Positions 48,560 to 59,212 of a stretch of 64,000 nt of DNA are shown here, piece by piece (position 1 is the stretch's first letter; the number at the start of each line of letters is the position of its first letter). The stretch lies in NCBI GenBank assembly GCA_947044405.1, contig CAMRHE010000012.1, positions 11,548,001 through 11,612,000 on the forward strand, in the 5' to 3' direction. This DNA comes from Leptodactylus fallax (Eukaryota > Chordata > Amphibia > Anura > Leptodactylidae). The notes beneath the pieces are model-generated. The model was not told where the DNA came from, did not search any database, and worked only from the letters and a program-made list of their open reading frames with translations. Made by a program: the position numbers and the translations under genes.

Positions 48560-48763
48560 AATGTCTTTCTGCCTGTTAAATCCCCCCCCCCTCCTCTGCT
48601 ACTTCCTATCTGTCTGTCTACTATCAATGTAATGCCTCTTACCTTGGAACATTCCTGTACATGTTGTATTTGTATTTGAATCTGCTTATCTTATCTTTGC
48701 TGCTGTAACACACTGAATTTCCCCATTGTGGGACTATTAAAGGACTATTATTATTATTATTAG
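48560..48763 (+). repeat. LINE 3' UTR and (att)n tail
   Basis: A short 3' UTR contains a run of C, then aatttccccattgtgggact, then four to five ATT units, after which the gypsy sequence resumes. Confidence 0.75.
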
Positions 48764-48769
48764 ATGCTC

Positions 48770-49398
48770 CTTGGTCATGGATGGTTGAACATCAATCAGC
48801 ATTTGACACACTAAAGTCCAGTCTGACTAGTGACACAGTCATGGCCTATTTTGACCCTCTAAAGTCTACTGAGCTCATTGTGGATGCCAGTCCTTTAGGC
48901 CTTGGTGCGATTTTAACTCAGGTGTCCAAAACTGGCAGCATTTCCACAGGCTCCTATGCAAGTAAGGTTTTAACAGACACGGAACAGCGCTATTCCCAAA
49001 CTGAGTGGGAAGCTCTTGCAGTTGTATGGGGATGCCTTCATTTCCATCTTTACCTCTTTGGTCGTCCATTCACAGTGGTAAGTGATCATAAACCACTCAT
49101 TCCAATCTTCAATAAACCTTCGTCAAAGCCACCCCCACGACTTGAACACTGGCTACTCCACCTACAGAACTACCACTTTCATTTGAGATATGAGGCAGGA
49201 GCTGGGAACCCTGCAGACTATTATTCAAGACACCCATCACCACAGTTTACCAAAGATGATTTGCCCGCCACTGTCTTAGCTGAGGAGCATGTAAATTTCA
49301 TTGTTACACATTCTGTGCCAAGAGCAATAACCATAGAAGAAATTAAACATGCGGTGGATTCTGATCCCCAACACCAGTTATTTATTGACGCTGTCTAA
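48770..49398 (+). pseudogene. Gypsy RNase H
   Basis: Follows the LINE. The frame reads QSAFDTLKSSLTSDTVMAYF, then LIVDASPLGLGAILTQ with the first RNase H aspartate, EQRYSQTEWEALAVVWGC with the catalytic glutamate, VVSDHKPLIPIF with the next aspartate, and RYEAGAGNPADYYSRHP. These are the gypsy RNase H landmarks. The domain is whole over 205 codons and ends at a TAA (49396-49398) just before the integrase zinc-binding region. Confidence 0.85.
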
Positions 49399-49472
49399 GA
49401 ACTGGAGCTCTTTTCTAGCTGAGGCTCGCCTTCAACCATAGGGTCAAACAGCATATTTGCAGGCCTTCTTTC

Positions 49473-50694
49473 ATGCATGACACTCTCTCTCTCATACCTC
49501 AGAAACTTCAAAGTAGAGTGATCGATCTGGCTCATGATACTTATCAAGGTACAGTTAAAACAAAGCAATTGCTTTGGGAGAAAGTATGGTTTCCAGGACT
49601 AGATAAACAAGTGGAAGCACTTATTGCCACATGTATACCTTGTCAAGCAACTACGGTGGACCATAGCCGAGCACCAGTACAAATGTCATCTCTGCCAGAA
49701 GGTCCATGGACCTGATTTCTGCACTTTGCCAGATCATTCCTATTTAATGGTTGTCATAGATGATTTTTCTAGGTTTCCAGTCATTGAACCTGTTTCCACC
49801 ACCTCTGCAAGAGCCGTCATACCAAAACTGGACAAGATCTTCTCTGCATATTGCATACCTGAAACAGTAAAGACCGACAATGGGCCGCCTTTCAATAGTG
49901 CAGCTTTTCAGTCTTTTGCAACTTATATTGCTTTCACCCACAGGAAAATAACTCCTTACTTGCCTCAAGCCAATGGCGAAGTGGAACGCTTCATGCAATC
50001 AATCAACAAAACTCTTTGGATTGCTACCATGGAACACAAGGATTTTCAACAAGAATTATACAGATTCCTTAGACAGTACAGAGCCACCCCACACTCTACT
50101 ACAGGAACTCCGCCAGCAACTGCACTTTACGCCAGGCCTTTGCGCATTAAGCTTCCGAACATCCCTGTAGTTTCCTTCCAGACTCCATTGGTCCTCAATG
50201 ATTCCCTTGCCAAGGGCAGGATGAAAAGATATGCAGATAAGAGCAATCATCACTTCAAACAGCTGGACGTGGGAGACCTTGTTAAAAGGCTGAGACCTAG
50301 AGACAAATTGTCATCCCCTTATCATCCAGAACCCTTTCAAGTCATGCGTGTCAAAGGTACCATGGTTACTGCTCAACACCAAGGTCATCAAGTTACAAGA
50401 AATGTGTCCCATTTTAAAAAGCTTTGTGGCTATGACCCAGGAGCAAGTACAGAGGAGACAGATGATAAGGAAATCCCACCAGATACAACTGGTTCAGCAA
50501 CACCAACAAGAGATGCCTCCGACAATTCACAGACTTTATCTGACAGAGATGTCTCAACGCTACCCGACAAGAATAAGTCAAAAGCCACCAAGCCACCTCA
50601 TGTATTATGTTCTGCAGTAAAATTTTCATGTCAATCTGCACATTTGATTTATTGTCCATTTATAATGGTTGCTTTTTCTTTTGTTTTTTTGTGA
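49473..50694 (+). pseudogene. Gypsy integrase
   Basis: The zinc-binding region (H...H and ATCIPCQ) is in frame 49473-49715. After a one-base shift near 49700 the catalytic core continues in the 49624-50694 frame: MVVIDDFSRFPVIEP (D), KTDNGPPFNS (D) and PYLPQANGEVERFMQS (E), then the C-terminal ARPLRIKLPNIPV and a GDLV...RLR region. The three acidic residues of the DDE centre are all present. A hydrophobic, translated 3' tail after 50600 is not part of the enzyme. The integrase would insert the element's DNA copy, and the 5-bp target duplication fits. Confidence 0.88.
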
Positions 50695-50916
50695 TGTTGT
50701 TATAAGTATATTCTGTATGTTCTTTGCTGCTTACTCATTTTGCTTTGTCTGCCTAGCAACAGTGAGGTAGTAAGGGAGGAGGAGCTGAACTAGGAGGAGG
50801 AGATGCTAGACAGGGAGCCTTGGAGGAATCATGGAATAAAGAGTTCTGATCCATTCAAGTCATTATCGCATAGTGGAATTATTCCAGGTGACCTGCATCC
50901 GCACTACAACACTACA
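50690..50916 (+). repeat. Gypsy 3' LTR
   Basis: 227 bp. TGTGATG starts at 50690 inside the tail of the integrase frame and CTACA ends at 50916. The 5-bp target duplication aacac follows. Confidence 0.93.
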
Positions 50917-50921
50917 AACAC

Positions 50922-51180
50922 CAGGCAGATTGCCATCTCCCTCATTTCATGGCTGTAAGGTGAAGCGCACATTGTGTTGTACTGTGGCATATGCTGGAGC
51001 ATCAGTTTGAACAGCAGAAGGTGGTGAATGATTACTGCATGCTGCAAGCCTCAGGGTCAAAATGGTGTTTTGAAATCCTCCATTGGAACCTGAATCATAA
51101 GGCAAGAGTATCACCTTCTGAACCTCTTTGCAGAGGCTCAGGTACCACGTGTGTCAGCAACAGGGACAACTGAAGCATCA
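50922..51180 (+). pseudogene. hAT-like transposase, part after the gypsy insertion
   Basis: The codons include HGCKVKRTLC, AYAGASV and TAEGGE in frames with stops. These align with QGCKTKCTLC, AHAGVSV and AADGGE of the minus-strand copy (about 56870-57000), so this is the direct continuation of 43716 once the gypsy element is removed. No catalytic residue can be assigned. Confidence 0.5.
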
Positions 51181-51219
51181 GTGATGTCATTCTTTTTATA
51201 TATATCTTACAGGAAACAA

Positions 51220-51938
51220 TTGCAGTTAGGTAATGAGAGGTGGAAGAAGAATGGCAACTTTTATGTTGTGGTCACTCTTGGAAAATAGCTTTTTCAGGTG
51301 GCAAGCTAGGCAAAGAAAGTTTTCTTGAAATTCTGTAAATTGTCACTCTTTCAATAATCTGTTGTTGTGGTATTTAGTAAGGGTAGTCTTGCTTCTCTTC
51401 TGGCTGTTGTTTTCACTAGAGATGCCAGAATGATGTGCCAGAAATTGCAATTCTGTAAAAAAAAATGTCAAATTCTGTAGTTGACACTTGCCATTGCCAC
51501 ACTGTTGGCATAATAACAACGAAATAAAACAAAGAACCCCATTATTGCTTCTTCCAATATCAACACCATGTTGGTGTGGCATTATTTTCCTTGTTTTTGG
51601 CATTCTGTTCCTGGTGGGGTTTTTTGGACAGCCACTTCTTCTTTATGACTTTTCAACCAGGCACACTGCCACAATTTTTTCTCCACACTAAAAATCCTAT
51701 TTCCATATGGGCTAATTTTTTTTATACAAAACCTTTGCTTTTTCCAATATAACCAACATGTGTGTATAAAAAAACCACAGGCAAGCATGTTCCTCCAAAA
51801 CAGGCAAATTTTTGTGCGTTTTAAATGTTAAAGTACATAAAAGCAAGTGGCAGCACAGTTTATGGTTAAACAAGCAGTTGGTATCCATTGCTTACCATCC
51901 ATTTTTCCATAGACAAACATGTCACTGTCACTTAAATA
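51220..51938 (+). repeat. 3' region of the hAT-like element
   Basis: Gagaggtggaagaagaatgg, ttgaaattctgtaaattgtc and gttgtggtattt match the inverted copy at 56560-56730 and the block at 53620-53770. No coding potential. Confidence 0.5.
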
Positions 51939-51940
51939 TA

Positions 51941-53495
51941 CAGTCATGGCCAAAAGTTTTGAGAATGATACAAATATAAATTTTTACAAAGTCTACTGCT
52001 TCAGTTTTTCTAATGGCAATTTGCATATACCCAGAATGTTATAAAGAGTGATCAGCTTAACAGCAATTACTTGCAAAGTCAATATTTGCCTAGAAAATGA
52101 ACTTTATCCCCCAAAACACATTTCAACATCATTGCAGCCCTGCCTTAAAAGGACCACCTAACATCGTTTCAGTGATTGCCCATTAACACAGGTGTGGGTG
52201 TTGATGAGGACAGGGCTGGAAATCAATCTGTCATGATTAAGTAAGAATGACACCACTGGACACTTAAAAGGAGGCTGGTGCTTGCCATCATTGTTTCTCT
52301 TCTGTTAACCATGGTTATCTCTAAAGAAACACGTGCAGTCATCATTGCACTGCACAAAAATGGCCTAACTGGGAAGAGTATTGCAGCAGAAAGATTGCAC
52401 CTCAGTCAACAATCTATCGCATCATCAAGAACTTCAAGGAGAGAGGTTCCATTGGTGCCAAAAAGGCTCCAGGGCGCCCAAGAAAGACCAGCAAGCGGCA
52501 GGACCGCTCTTAAAAGTGTTTCAGCTGTGGGATCGGGCTACCAGCAGTGCAGAGCTTGCTGAGGAATGGCAGCAGGCAGGTGTGAGTGCATCTGCACGCA
52601 CTGTGAGGCGGAGACTCTTGGAGCAAGGCCTGGTCTCAAGGAGGGCAGCAAAGAAGCCACTTCTCTCCAGAAAAAACATCAGGGACAGACTGATATTCTG
52701 CAAAAGGTACAGGGAGTGGACTGCTGAGGACTGGGGTAAAGTCATTTTCTCTGATGAATCCCCTTTTCGATTGTTTGGAACATCTGGAAAACAGCTTATT
52801 CGGAGAAGAAGAGGTGAGCGCACCACCAGTCTTGTCTCATGCCAACTGTAAAGCATCCTGAAACCATTCATGTGTGGGGTTGCTTCTCAGCCAAGGGAAT
52901 CGGCTCTCTCACAGTCTTGCCTAAAAACACAGCCATGAATAAAGAATGGTACCAGAATGTCCTCCAAGAGCAACTTCTCCCAACCGCCAAGAGCAGTTTG
53001 GCGCCAACAATGCCTTTTCCAGCATGATGGAGCACCTGCCATAAAGCAAAGGTGATAACTAAATGGCTCAGGGAACAAAACATAGAGATTTTGGGTCCAT
53101 GGCCTGGAACCCCCAGATCTTAATCCCATTGAGAACTTGTGGTCAATCATCAAGAGACGGGTGGACAAACAAAAACCAACAAATTCAGACAAAATTAAAG
53201 CATTGATTCTGCAAGAATGGGCGCTATCAGTCAGGATTTGGTCCAGAAGTTGATTGAGAGCATGCCAGGGAGAATTGCAGAGGTCCTGAAGAAGAAGGGT
53301 CAACACTGCAAATATTGACTTGCTGCATTAACTCATTCTAACTGTCAATATAAGCTTCTGTTACTCATAATATGAATGCAATTATATTTCTGTATGTGAT
53401 AAAAACATCTGACAAACACACATAAAAACCAGAGGGCAGCAGATCATGTGAAAATATAATATTTGTTTTATTCTCAAAACTTTTGGCCATGACTG
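51941..53495 (+). mobile_element. Tc1 element E1, 1,555 bp, DD35E family
   Basis: TA-flanked (51939-51940 and 53496-53497). The ends cagtcatggccaaaagtttt and their inverse aaaacttttggccatgactg are perfect over the outer about 25 bp and then diverge, so the inverted repeats are short. It is nearly identical to element E2 at 61681-63246: I count only about nine substitutions, but twelve missing bases, eleven of them T. By spacing it belongs to the DD35E group (called Traveler, as I recall). Confidence 0.93.
52311..53318 (+). pseudogene. Tc1 element E1 transposase, frame broken many times
   Basis: Same gene as element E2 with the same start (ATG 52311) and stop (TGA 53316-53318). Compared with E2 it lacks single T bases at about 52388, 52505, 52831, 52985, 53002, 53036, 53120 (with one A) and 53222, each shifting the frame. 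Recognisable pieces are the VFQLW-GRATS linker, IFSDESPFRLFG (first aspartate, intact) and the C-terminal VLKKKGQHCKY. The second aspartate region and the glutamate region are in other frames. If the missing bases are assembly errors, the real copy could be far more intact than it looks. Confidence 0.88.
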
Positions 53496-53497
53496 TA

Positions 53498-53990
53498 GTC
53501 TATGTACTATGATTTAAGCCAATTTATGTACTGGTTCATGAAAAATGTATTCAACCTGAAACAAATCTTAGGGTTCAAATCTTGGACCAAACCACTCGAA
53601 CCTGAAACTAAACAGGTTCTCTTCTGGCTGTTTTTCTCTTTAGAGAAGATATTCCAGCTTTCTAGCTGGAAGTCCTGGCACGCTAACTGTGTGCAAGAAA
53701 TTTCTCTTGAAATGCTGTAAATTGGCACTCTGCCAATAACATACTGCTGTGGTATTTGCTTCCATAAAGAGATGATGGGCAGGGCAGTACTGTTTCTCTG
53801 TACTATTATGGTGAATGTCAGGAAGGGGTTAAAATGCATAAAAGAAAGTGGAAGTGCAGTGTATTAGCAGTTAAATTAGCAGTATGTATCCATTGCTTAC
53901 CATCTATTTTCTTGCAGACATGCATGTCACTGTCACTTTGACATCTTCTGCTGTGTTTTTCCCTTAGAGAGATAGAAATGGGCTAGATAG
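53498..53990 (+). repeat. Diverged copy of hAT-like 3' sequence
   Basis: 53620-53960 resembles 51330-51930 (ctcttctggctgtt, ttgaaatgctgtaaattggc, tccattgcttaccatc and catgtcactgtcac). 53500-53600 is also similar to 54424-54530. This suggests partial tandem copies around the Tc1 insertion. Confidence 0.45.
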
Positions 53991-53999
53991 AGCCCTAGG

Positions 54000-54425
54000 A
54001 ACCCTGATGTGGTTTTTGTCGCTTTTTTTGTTGCGTTTTTCGTCTCGGTTTTTGCCGCAGTTTTTGTCGTGATTTTTTACTCCAGCACACTGTATGGACC
54101 TGGAAACTTCCCTTTAAAAACGCTTGTGGCTTTTGATATGGTTATTGAAAAAAGCGCGTAAAAAACGCACCAAAAGCACGTAAAAAAAATGTATTGCGTT
54201 TTTTTCCCCCCTCCTATTGATTTCAATGGGTTTTTCAAGGTGGAATCTGCCTGAAGATAGGTCATGTCGTTTTTTTTTTCCTCTAGCTGAGAAAATCAGC
54301 TAGAGGAAAAAAACTACTACAGACTCCCATTGAAATGAATGGGAGGCGTTTTTGAGGCTGATTTTGAGGCGGATTCCACCTCAAAATCAGCCTGCAAAAA
54401 ACTCCATGTGAACACACCCTGACAG
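54000..54425. repeat. Fold-back (MITE-like) repeat with perfect central stem
   Basis: The centre is ttttcctctagctga gaaaa tcagctagaggaaaa, a 15-bp perfect stem with a 5-nt loop at about 54277-54311. Further out, cctattgatttcaatggg pairs with cccattgaaatgaatggg, and gcgtttttt words pair with their inverses. The right end is gtgaacacaccctga. This is a common frog fold-back type. Confidence 0.75.
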
Positions 54426-54429
54426 TGTC

Positions 54430-55430
54430 ATGCACTATGTTGTAATCCAATTTAAGCTCTGGTACGTGACAAACTTATTCAACCTGATACAAATCTTTGG
54501 ACCAAAGCACTCTAAACTAAACTAAAAATAAACAAATCTTCAGAGGTTTGCTGTCTCTAAGAGTAACAAAATATTATTGTTCTGAAAATTTTTGGTGTTT
54601 CAGCTACCACAACCTCACCATCAACTGATCTGGCTATATCTGATCGACTTGTCATAACATTACCATACAATATAAGACATACAGTACAGCACACTGCCTC
54701 ACATCTGTTGGAGACATTTTTGCTCCACATATCAATGTAACTATAAAATTAAAGAAATAAATATAGTACCATCATTGCTATCTTACAGCTTTGCATGTTA
54801 GTCACCATTCTGCTACAGAACGACTTCTGTTCTGCTGCCCCTTTTATTGTGTACTATAAGATGATGAATGTAAGACTGATGCTGGCAGTCTAATCACTAC
54901 ATGCTGTTCATAAAGACATTGCATAGTAATAACATCCTTACAATCCTTTGTTAAATATAGGACTGGGACTAAAAATACATTAATAAAGTAGTGGTAAAAG
55001 TATGTAAATAAAACTTGGTAAAGCACAGTAAAAGAAGGGAGGCTTTTATTACCTGAAAGCTACTCAAGTATAATTATCTGAAAGGAGCTTTGATATGCAT
55101 CTTGTAGTGCCTCTGAAAAAACATCATCTACAAGGATATGCCATTTCCTGTATAAAAATAAATAAAAATTCAGATATGTCCTATATTTAGCATGGAATAG
55201 CAAGCACTTTTATGTTGTAATGAAATTACAGAATACATAATTTGAATAGCAACAACAGTGTTTTTAGCATTGCCAATGGCATCTATGTACAAGAAAATTT
55301 CATAAAAGCAATATATGGGGCTGAGCTATAAACCTGTTAACTGTACAACTGTGTGCTTCAAATTAAAAAGTATTTTTCCATTAACTAAGATTTCTATACT
55401 ATGCTATTATTTGTTTCATTTTCTTTTTTT
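54430..55430. other. Non-coding, no gene seen
   Basis: 54430-54530 resembles 53500-53600 (see above). The rest is AT-rich without recognisable features. Confidence 0.4.
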
Positions 55431-55436
55431 TAAACA

Positions 55437-55766
55437 GCTCGAGTGTGTTAATTTTTTATGCCTAGGCAAGCTTATGCGTTTGACTGAGCATAGCTATGAC
55501 TGAGGGGCTTATTCCCTTAAATGCGTAAGAAGGTTAAACATGTGATGCTTTTCTGGTTTTATATTTTTCCATGCTTCATTTTTTTCATCATTTCATGATT
55601 AAAAGTTAAGTTTTATTTTTCTGATTTTCCGTTGAATGTATTTTTTTCTTTTTGTTTTGATGCATACTAGATTCATCTTTGTCGTTATATACAATATATT
55701 AGTAGAAAATCACAGGCATCAGAAGAAAATTGCTTGCCTAGACATAAAAAATTAACATGCTCGAGC
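55437..55766. repeat. Element-like unit with 36-bp inverted ends
   Basis: Agctcgag..gttaattttt (55437 on) pairs with aaaaattaac..ctcgagct (ending 55766), 33 of 36 bases. The internal about 260 bp is AT-rich and non-coding. No target duplication is clear. Confidence 0.65.
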
Positions 55767-55769
55767 TGC

Positions 55770-56395
55770 TCATTTACTATGTATTAGAAGTCAGAGTTCA
55801 TTCTTTCAGATTTCTGCATGTATACTATCTATTTCATTATCATGCCATATTTATTTCTGCTCTATTCCTGGTCTGTAGTACTGTGTATAATTTTGTGTGT
55901 CCCTATAGTCACTTTTAGATGTCACTATAGCCATTTGAGTGTCACTATACCAATTTTCCAGTTGCATGATGTACCCTTTCATTATGCCTTATTCACTTCT
56001 GTTCTAAACCACCACATATGGACATTTGAATTTATATTAGTACCTTCCAACCAATTCTCTTCTCCATTCCCTCATGCTACAAACATTCTTACTGAATTGT
56101 GGAACACTTTCTATGAAAAATGTCGTATCCATTATGACGTTGTTACAATTGACATACTATTATCTTTATGTATAATTTAATTCATTTCATATAATGTACT
56201 TTGTATTTATATCTACCTACTTGTATTCACTTGTCAGATGGTTTGATGAAGGTCTAACTTTTGATCAAAAACTTTCACATACTTTGTTAGATTGCAAATA
56301 AAAAAGTTTTTCCAAATAAAAGTATATTTAATTTGACGAGTGCCTGGATTCTATTCTACTGTTTATAAGGGTGAAACTTTTCCAGAGCCCTGAAT
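55770..56395 (+). repeat. Candidate PLE 3' UTR remnant
   Basis: Around 56230-56360 the order gatttgatgaaggtct...gatcaaaaac, then gcaaataaaaaag, then gagtgcctggattct is typical of PLE 3' untranslated sequence. No coding part is recognised upstream. Confidence 0.35.
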
Positions 56396-56399
56396 ACTT

Positions 56400-57295
56400 C
56401 TACCAGTATTGGTGAGCCGCGATTACCATTTCTCCTTTATGGGAGTAGACACGACAATGACAGAATTTCAGGAAAAATTTGTGGTACATTGTTGGCATGC
56501 CAACCGAAAAACCTGGAATATCTTTCCTGATGAAAACAATTGCCAGAACAGAAACAGGACTGCCCTGTCATCCCTTTATGGGAGCAAATACCACAGCAAC
56601 ATATTGTTAAGTGACAATTTACAGAATTTCAATAAAAATTTATGGCACAATGTTAGGCCTAGCCTGGCTGCTGAAAAAGAGTGGCCAAGATATGAAAGTT
56701 GTCATTCTTCTTCCACCTCTCATTCAAGATAAATGTTTCCTATGCGATATATACCAAATTAAATCATTGGTGTTGTATTTGTCCCAGCTGCTGACACATT
56801 AGGTAGCCTGAGCCTCCTGAAAGGGCTTTAGAAGGTGACATAATTCCTTCAATGGAAGATTTTAAAATAATGCTTTGTCAGTGAGGTCTTCTGCATGCAG
56901 TAATCATTCACCACCATCTGCTGCTCAAACAGACACACCAGCATGTGCCACCATGCCACACAATGTGCACTTTGTCTTACAGCCTTGAAATAAGAGAGGG
57001 GGGTGTAAGCAATGGCTTGCTCCAGTGAAGTTGTTGGCTGTAAATGGTCTAGTTAGAAGGACTTGCCTGGTGTTGAAACCTGACCTGCATCCATGGGTTG
57101 GTGTCAGTATTATCACCTGGCCTTGCTGTGTCAATGGGCAGTGGTCGCTGACACTTAAATCATTGACCCAGTGGGCCATGAAAGCTATGTATTGTTTCTG
57201 CCAATAATTTCCGCACCATGTGTTGACAGTAGTGTACACATGGATAAAGCCACGTACAGACTGTCCCAGCACGTGACGTGGTTACGGCTGTAAGG
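56400..57295 (-). pseudogene. hAT-like element copy, minus strand
   Basis: Reading downward from 57290, RGFIHVYTTVNTWCGNYWQ and YIAFMAHWVNDLSVSD (57250-57150) resemble the DxWTS...TAHW region of hAT transposases. QGCKTKCTLCGMVAHAG (56990-56940) and AADGGE then follow in order, and the 3' region continues to about 56400. It contains in one piece the blocks that the gypsy element separates at 43716 and 50922, so it serves as the uninterrupted reference. The frame stops repeatedly and no intact transposase remains. Confidence 0.5.
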
Positions 57296-57538
57296 GGTTA
57301 ATTCACTCCACTCACTCAAGCTGCAATTTGAGCAACAAAACACACCAGAACACAGTCCATGCACCCCAAATACACGCAGCCACCACCTACTAACTTAAAT
57401 GGGTTTAGTAGAAAACCCACTCACATATGCATCTGTCAGACGCAAACACACTTTGAAAGGGTAATGCGTTCATAGAGCATATGTGGATCACAATTAAATT
57501 GAATGATTTAATACCTAAAGTTTCAGTGCTTATATATA

Positions 57539-59165
57539 CAGTACAGACCAAAAGTTTGGACACACCTTCTCATTCCAAGAGTTTTCTGTATTTTCATGAC
57601 TATAAAAATTGTAGATTCACACTGAAGGCATCAAAACTATGAATTAACACATGTGGAATTATATACTTAACAAAAAAGTGTGAAACAACTGAAAATATGT
57701 CTTATATTTTAGGTTCTTCAAAGTAGCCACCTTTTGCTTTGATTACTGCTTTGCACACTCTTGGCATTCTCTTGATGAGCTTCAAGAGGTAGTCACCTGA
57801 AATGGTTTTCACTTCACAGGTGTGCCCTGTCAGGTTTAATAAGTGGGATTTCTTGCCTTATAAATGGGGTTGGGATCATCAGTTGTGTTGTTCAGAAGTC
57901 AGGTGGATACACAGCTGATAGTCCTACTGAATGGAGTGTTAGTATTTGTATTATGGCAAGAAAAAAGCAGCTAAGTAAAGAAAAACGAGTGGCCATAATT
58001 ACTTTAAGAAATGAAGGTCAGTCAGTCTGAAAAATTGGGAAAACTTTGAAAGTGTCCCCAAGTGTAGTGGCCGAAACCATCAAGCGCTACAAAGAAACTG
58101 GCTCACATGAGGACCGCCCCAGGAAAGGAAGACCAAGAGTCACCTCTGCTGCGGAGGATAAGTTCATCCGAGTCACCAGCCTCAGAAATCGCAGGTTAAC
58201 AGCAGGTCAGATTAGAGACCAGGTCAATGCCACACAGAGTTCTAGCAGCAGACACATCTCTACAACAACTGTTAAGAGGAGACTGTGTGCAGCAGGCCTT
58301 CATGGTAAAATAGCTGCTAGGAAACCACTGCTAAGGACAGGCAACAAGCAGAAGAGACTTGTTTGGCCTAAAGAACACAAGGAATGGACATTAGACCTGT
58401 GGAAATCTGTGCTTTCGTCTGATGAGTCCAAATTTGAGATCTTTGGTTCCAACCACCGTGTCTTTGTGCGACGCAGAAAAGGTGAACGAATGGACTCTAC
58501 ATGCCTGGTTCCCACCGTGAAGCATGGAGGAGGAGGTGTGATGGTGTGGGGATGCTTTGCTAGTGACACTGTTGGGGATTTATTCAAAATTGAAGGAATA
58601 CTGAACCAGCATGGTTACCACAACATCTTGCAGCGGCATGCTATTCCATCCGGTTTGCGTTTAGTTGGACCATCATTTATTTTTCAACAGGACAATGACC
58701 CCAAACACACCTCCAGACTGTGTAAGGGCTATTTGACCAAGAAGGAGAGTGATGGGGTGCTACGCCAGATGACCTGGCCTCCACAGTCACCAGACCTGAA
58801 CCCAATCGAGATGGTTTGGGGTGAGCTGGACCGCAGAGTGAAGGCAAAAGGGCCAACAAGTGCTAAGCATCTCTGGGAACTCCTTCAAGACTGTTGGAAG
58901 ACCATTTCAGGTGACTACCTCTTGAAGCTCATCAAGAGAATGCCAAGAGTGTGCAAAGCAGTAATCAAAGCAAAAGGTGGCTACTTTGAAGAACCTAGAA
59001 TATAAGACATATTTTCAGTTGTTTCACACTTTTTTGTTAAGTATATAATTCCACATGTGTTAATTCATAGTTTTGATGCCTTCAGTGTGAATCTACTATT
59101 TTTATAGTCATGAAAATACAGAAAACTCTTGGAATGAGGTGTTTCCAAACTTTTGGTCTGTACTG
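57539..59165 (+). mobile_element. Tc1 element F, 1,627 bp, DD38E family, nearly intact
   Basis: TA-flanked (57537-57538 and 59166-59167), inserted in a TA-rich site. Ends cagtacagaccaaaagtttg and the inverse caaacttttggtctgtactg are perfect. The inverted repeats are unusually long, about 267 bp left (57539-57805) and 264 bp right (58902-59165). The right arm runs over the last about 34 codons of the transposase gene, so the left arm carries an inverted copy of coding sequence. DD38E spacing fits the family I recall as Intruder. Confidence 0.93.
57953..59005 (+). pseudogene. Tc1 element F transposase, one in-frame stop
   Basis: From ATG 57953 to the stop at 59003-59005 the frame covers 350 codons and has a single break: TGA at 58028-58030 (codon 26), plausibly a CGA arginine after CpG decay. 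The N-terminus has a basic start (MARKKQLSKEKR) and helix-turn-helix (VSPSVVAETIKRYKETG), then GRPRVTS. The catalytic motifs are SSDESKFEIFG, FQQDNDPKHTSR and [14 protein letters not shown]. There are 38 residues between the second D and the E, against 34 in typical Tc1. The C-terminus is complete. An internal start at 58046 would omit part of the DNA-binding domain. Confidence 0.92.
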
Positions 59166-59169
59166 TATA

Positions 59170-59208
<39 letters not shown>
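59166..59208. repeat. (TA)n microsatellite beside the Tc1 end
   Basis: About 40 bp of mostly TA starts at the flanking TA of element F. It could be the insertion site or an expansion of it. Confidence 0.95.

Positions 59209-59212
<4 letters not shown>

Larger units (their letters stand above)
46070..48763 (+). mobile_element. Rex1/CR1-group LINE, 5'-truncated, inside the gypsy pol
   Basis: Starts within the endonuclease domain and ends with a 3' tail attgtgggactattaaagg followed by (att)n, as in Rex1/Babar elements. It sits between the gypsy RT (ends cactaaaatagat) and RNase H (resumes tagatgctccttgg), and a short tagat-type word at both junctions may be the target duplication. Coding content is endonuclease C-terminal half, RT, then 3' UTR. 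There are several stops and frameshifts, so it was dead on arrival or soon after. 5' truncation is normal for LINEs. Confidence 0.85.
43722..50916 (+). mobile_element. Ty3/gypsy LTR retrotransposon, with a LINE inserted
   Basis: Identical-length 227-bp LTRs (43722-43948 and 50690-50916) start TGTGATG and end CTACA. They are flanked by a perfect 5-bp target duplication, aacac (43717-43721 and 50917-50921). The LTRs differ at five positions, about 2.2 percent. The order gag, protease, RT, RNase H, integrase and the absence of env mark it as Ty3/gypsy, and the LTR/PBS style suggests a mag-like clade. A Rex1-like LINE of about 2.7 kb (46070-48763) splits pol between RT and RNase H. Each gene has a few frameshifts or stops. 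Confidence 0.92.
42060..51700 (+). mobile_element. Unnamed hAT-like element, interrupted by a gypsy element
   Basis: Left of the gypsy insertion are tandem leader units (42170-42620) and a decayed coding region (42749-43716). Right of it (50922-51180 and onward) the same coding region and a 3' region resume. A second, minus-strand copy at 56400-57290 carries the blocks from both sides of the insertion as one unit, which shows that the two halves here belong together. A third partial copy of the leader is at 63540-64000 (minus). The element family is assigned to hAT only by the weak transposase-like motif. I could not find its terminal repeats. Confidence 0.5.

Noticed and set aside
50600..50694. 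Hydrophobic end of the gypsy integrase frame as an env or membrane anchor
   Set aside because: It is short, lies at the very end before the 3' LTR and no env-like gene precedes it.
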